From NCBI RefSeq assembly GCF_003121585.1, contig NZ_QEOO01000020.1, positions 36,619 through 100,618 on the forward strand: a DNA stretch of 64,000 nucleotides. The letters run 5' to 3'. Under the pieces are notes generated by a model. It was given only the letters and a program-made list of their open reading frames with translations, was not told the origin of the DNA and searched no databases. Shown here piece by piece: positions 63,845-64,000 of this stretch. This DNA comes from Nocardioides speluncae. GTDB lineage: Bacteria > Actinomycetota > Actinomycetes > Propionibacteriales > Nocardioidaceae. Position 1 is the first letter of the stretch; every line of letters begins with the position of its first letter. The position numbers and the translations under genes are program-made.

Positions 63845-64000
63845 CGAACGTGGTCGCGCCCCGCTGCCAGCGGAGCTCCGGGTCAGCGTGAGTCTTCGCA
63901 AGCGTCTGTGAGTGTCAGTGGTGGCTGGCCCGGGGCTGGCTGGCAGGGTGAACCGGCTGGTTCTCCTCCGTGTTCGTGACCCATCGCAAGCTTGGCCCGA
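63845..64000. other. 156-bp terminal stretch without a recognisable gene
   Basis: Nothing convincing is visible after the esterase stop up to the window edge. It contains several GGCTGG repeats (63923-63960) but no clear hairpin or start site. Confidence 0.5.

Overview
This 64 kb window is chromosomal DNA from a very GC-rich actinobacterium. Codon usage, GTG/TTG starts, a long 528-residue SerA, LuxR/LAL and MocR regulators, and the B12-riboswitch uptake locus all fit. The gene set resembles Nocardioidaceae (Nocardioides/Kribbella-like), but that family-level call is inference from general knowledge. I saw no rRNA, tRNA, CRISPR array, insertion sequence or replication origin.

The backbone is a branched-chain amino acid/serine biosynthesis region, nearly all on the minus strand but broken up by accessory genes: ilvE and leuB (1.8-4.1 kb, with a 41-residue protein ahead of leuB), serA (15.1-16.6 kb), ilvC-ilvN-ilvB (29.8-33.2 kb) and ilvD (47.8-49.5 kb). 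Upstream of ilvB lies a transcription attenuator: a 15-residue leader peptide with consecutive Ile-Leu-Val codons, an alternative stem and a U-tract terminator. Three overlapping hairpins lie between leuB and ilvE.

Layout. 0-4.2 kb: membrane protein, ilvE, leuB. 4.7-8.1 kb: flavin monooxygenase, LuxR regulator, methyltransferase. 8.1-14.8 kb: AttH/CrtC-like protein with a phosphotransferase, secreted hydrolase, divergent yczE/MocR pair with its operator, and a zinc-type dehydrogenase. 15-22.6 kb: serA, a membrane protein plus multicopper oxidase pair behind a doubled operator, a secreted propeller-like protein, and an ABC-F ATPase. 22.7-29.6 kb: a giant secreted M4-M28 double peptidase, GNAT, ABC-2 exporter. 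33.4-35.4 kb: a compact island with a 2H phosphoesterase, a GntR/UTRA regulator, matched operators and two tiny genes. 35.4-40 kb: PCD-VOC fusion, MFS transporter, VapBC, truncated globin, VOC protein. 40-46.4 kb: a LAL regulator, then a trypsin and a subtilisin sharing almost the same C-terminal PKD module. 46.4-56.6 kb: PLP decarboxylase, ilvD, assorted enzymes, EamA transporter and a frameshifted phoD with a PHO-box-like promoter. 57-64 kb: sugar dehydrogenase lipoprotein, cobalamin riboswitch, BtuF/FecCD/ATPase importer with a CbiX/ferredoxin-like protein, and a PHB-depolymerase-type esterase.

The most unusual non-coding signals are two dispersed repeat families, both next to stop codons. 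(1) Arrays of an 18-bp core at exactly 31-bp spacing flip orientation around a 9-bp centre; they occur at 29.65 kb and 58.2 kb with the same geometry. (2) A 65-bp palindrome (26-bp arms, constant 13-nt loop) occurs three times (14.82, 14.98 and 26.76 kb); one copy supplies the stop codon of a gene. I do not recognise either family.
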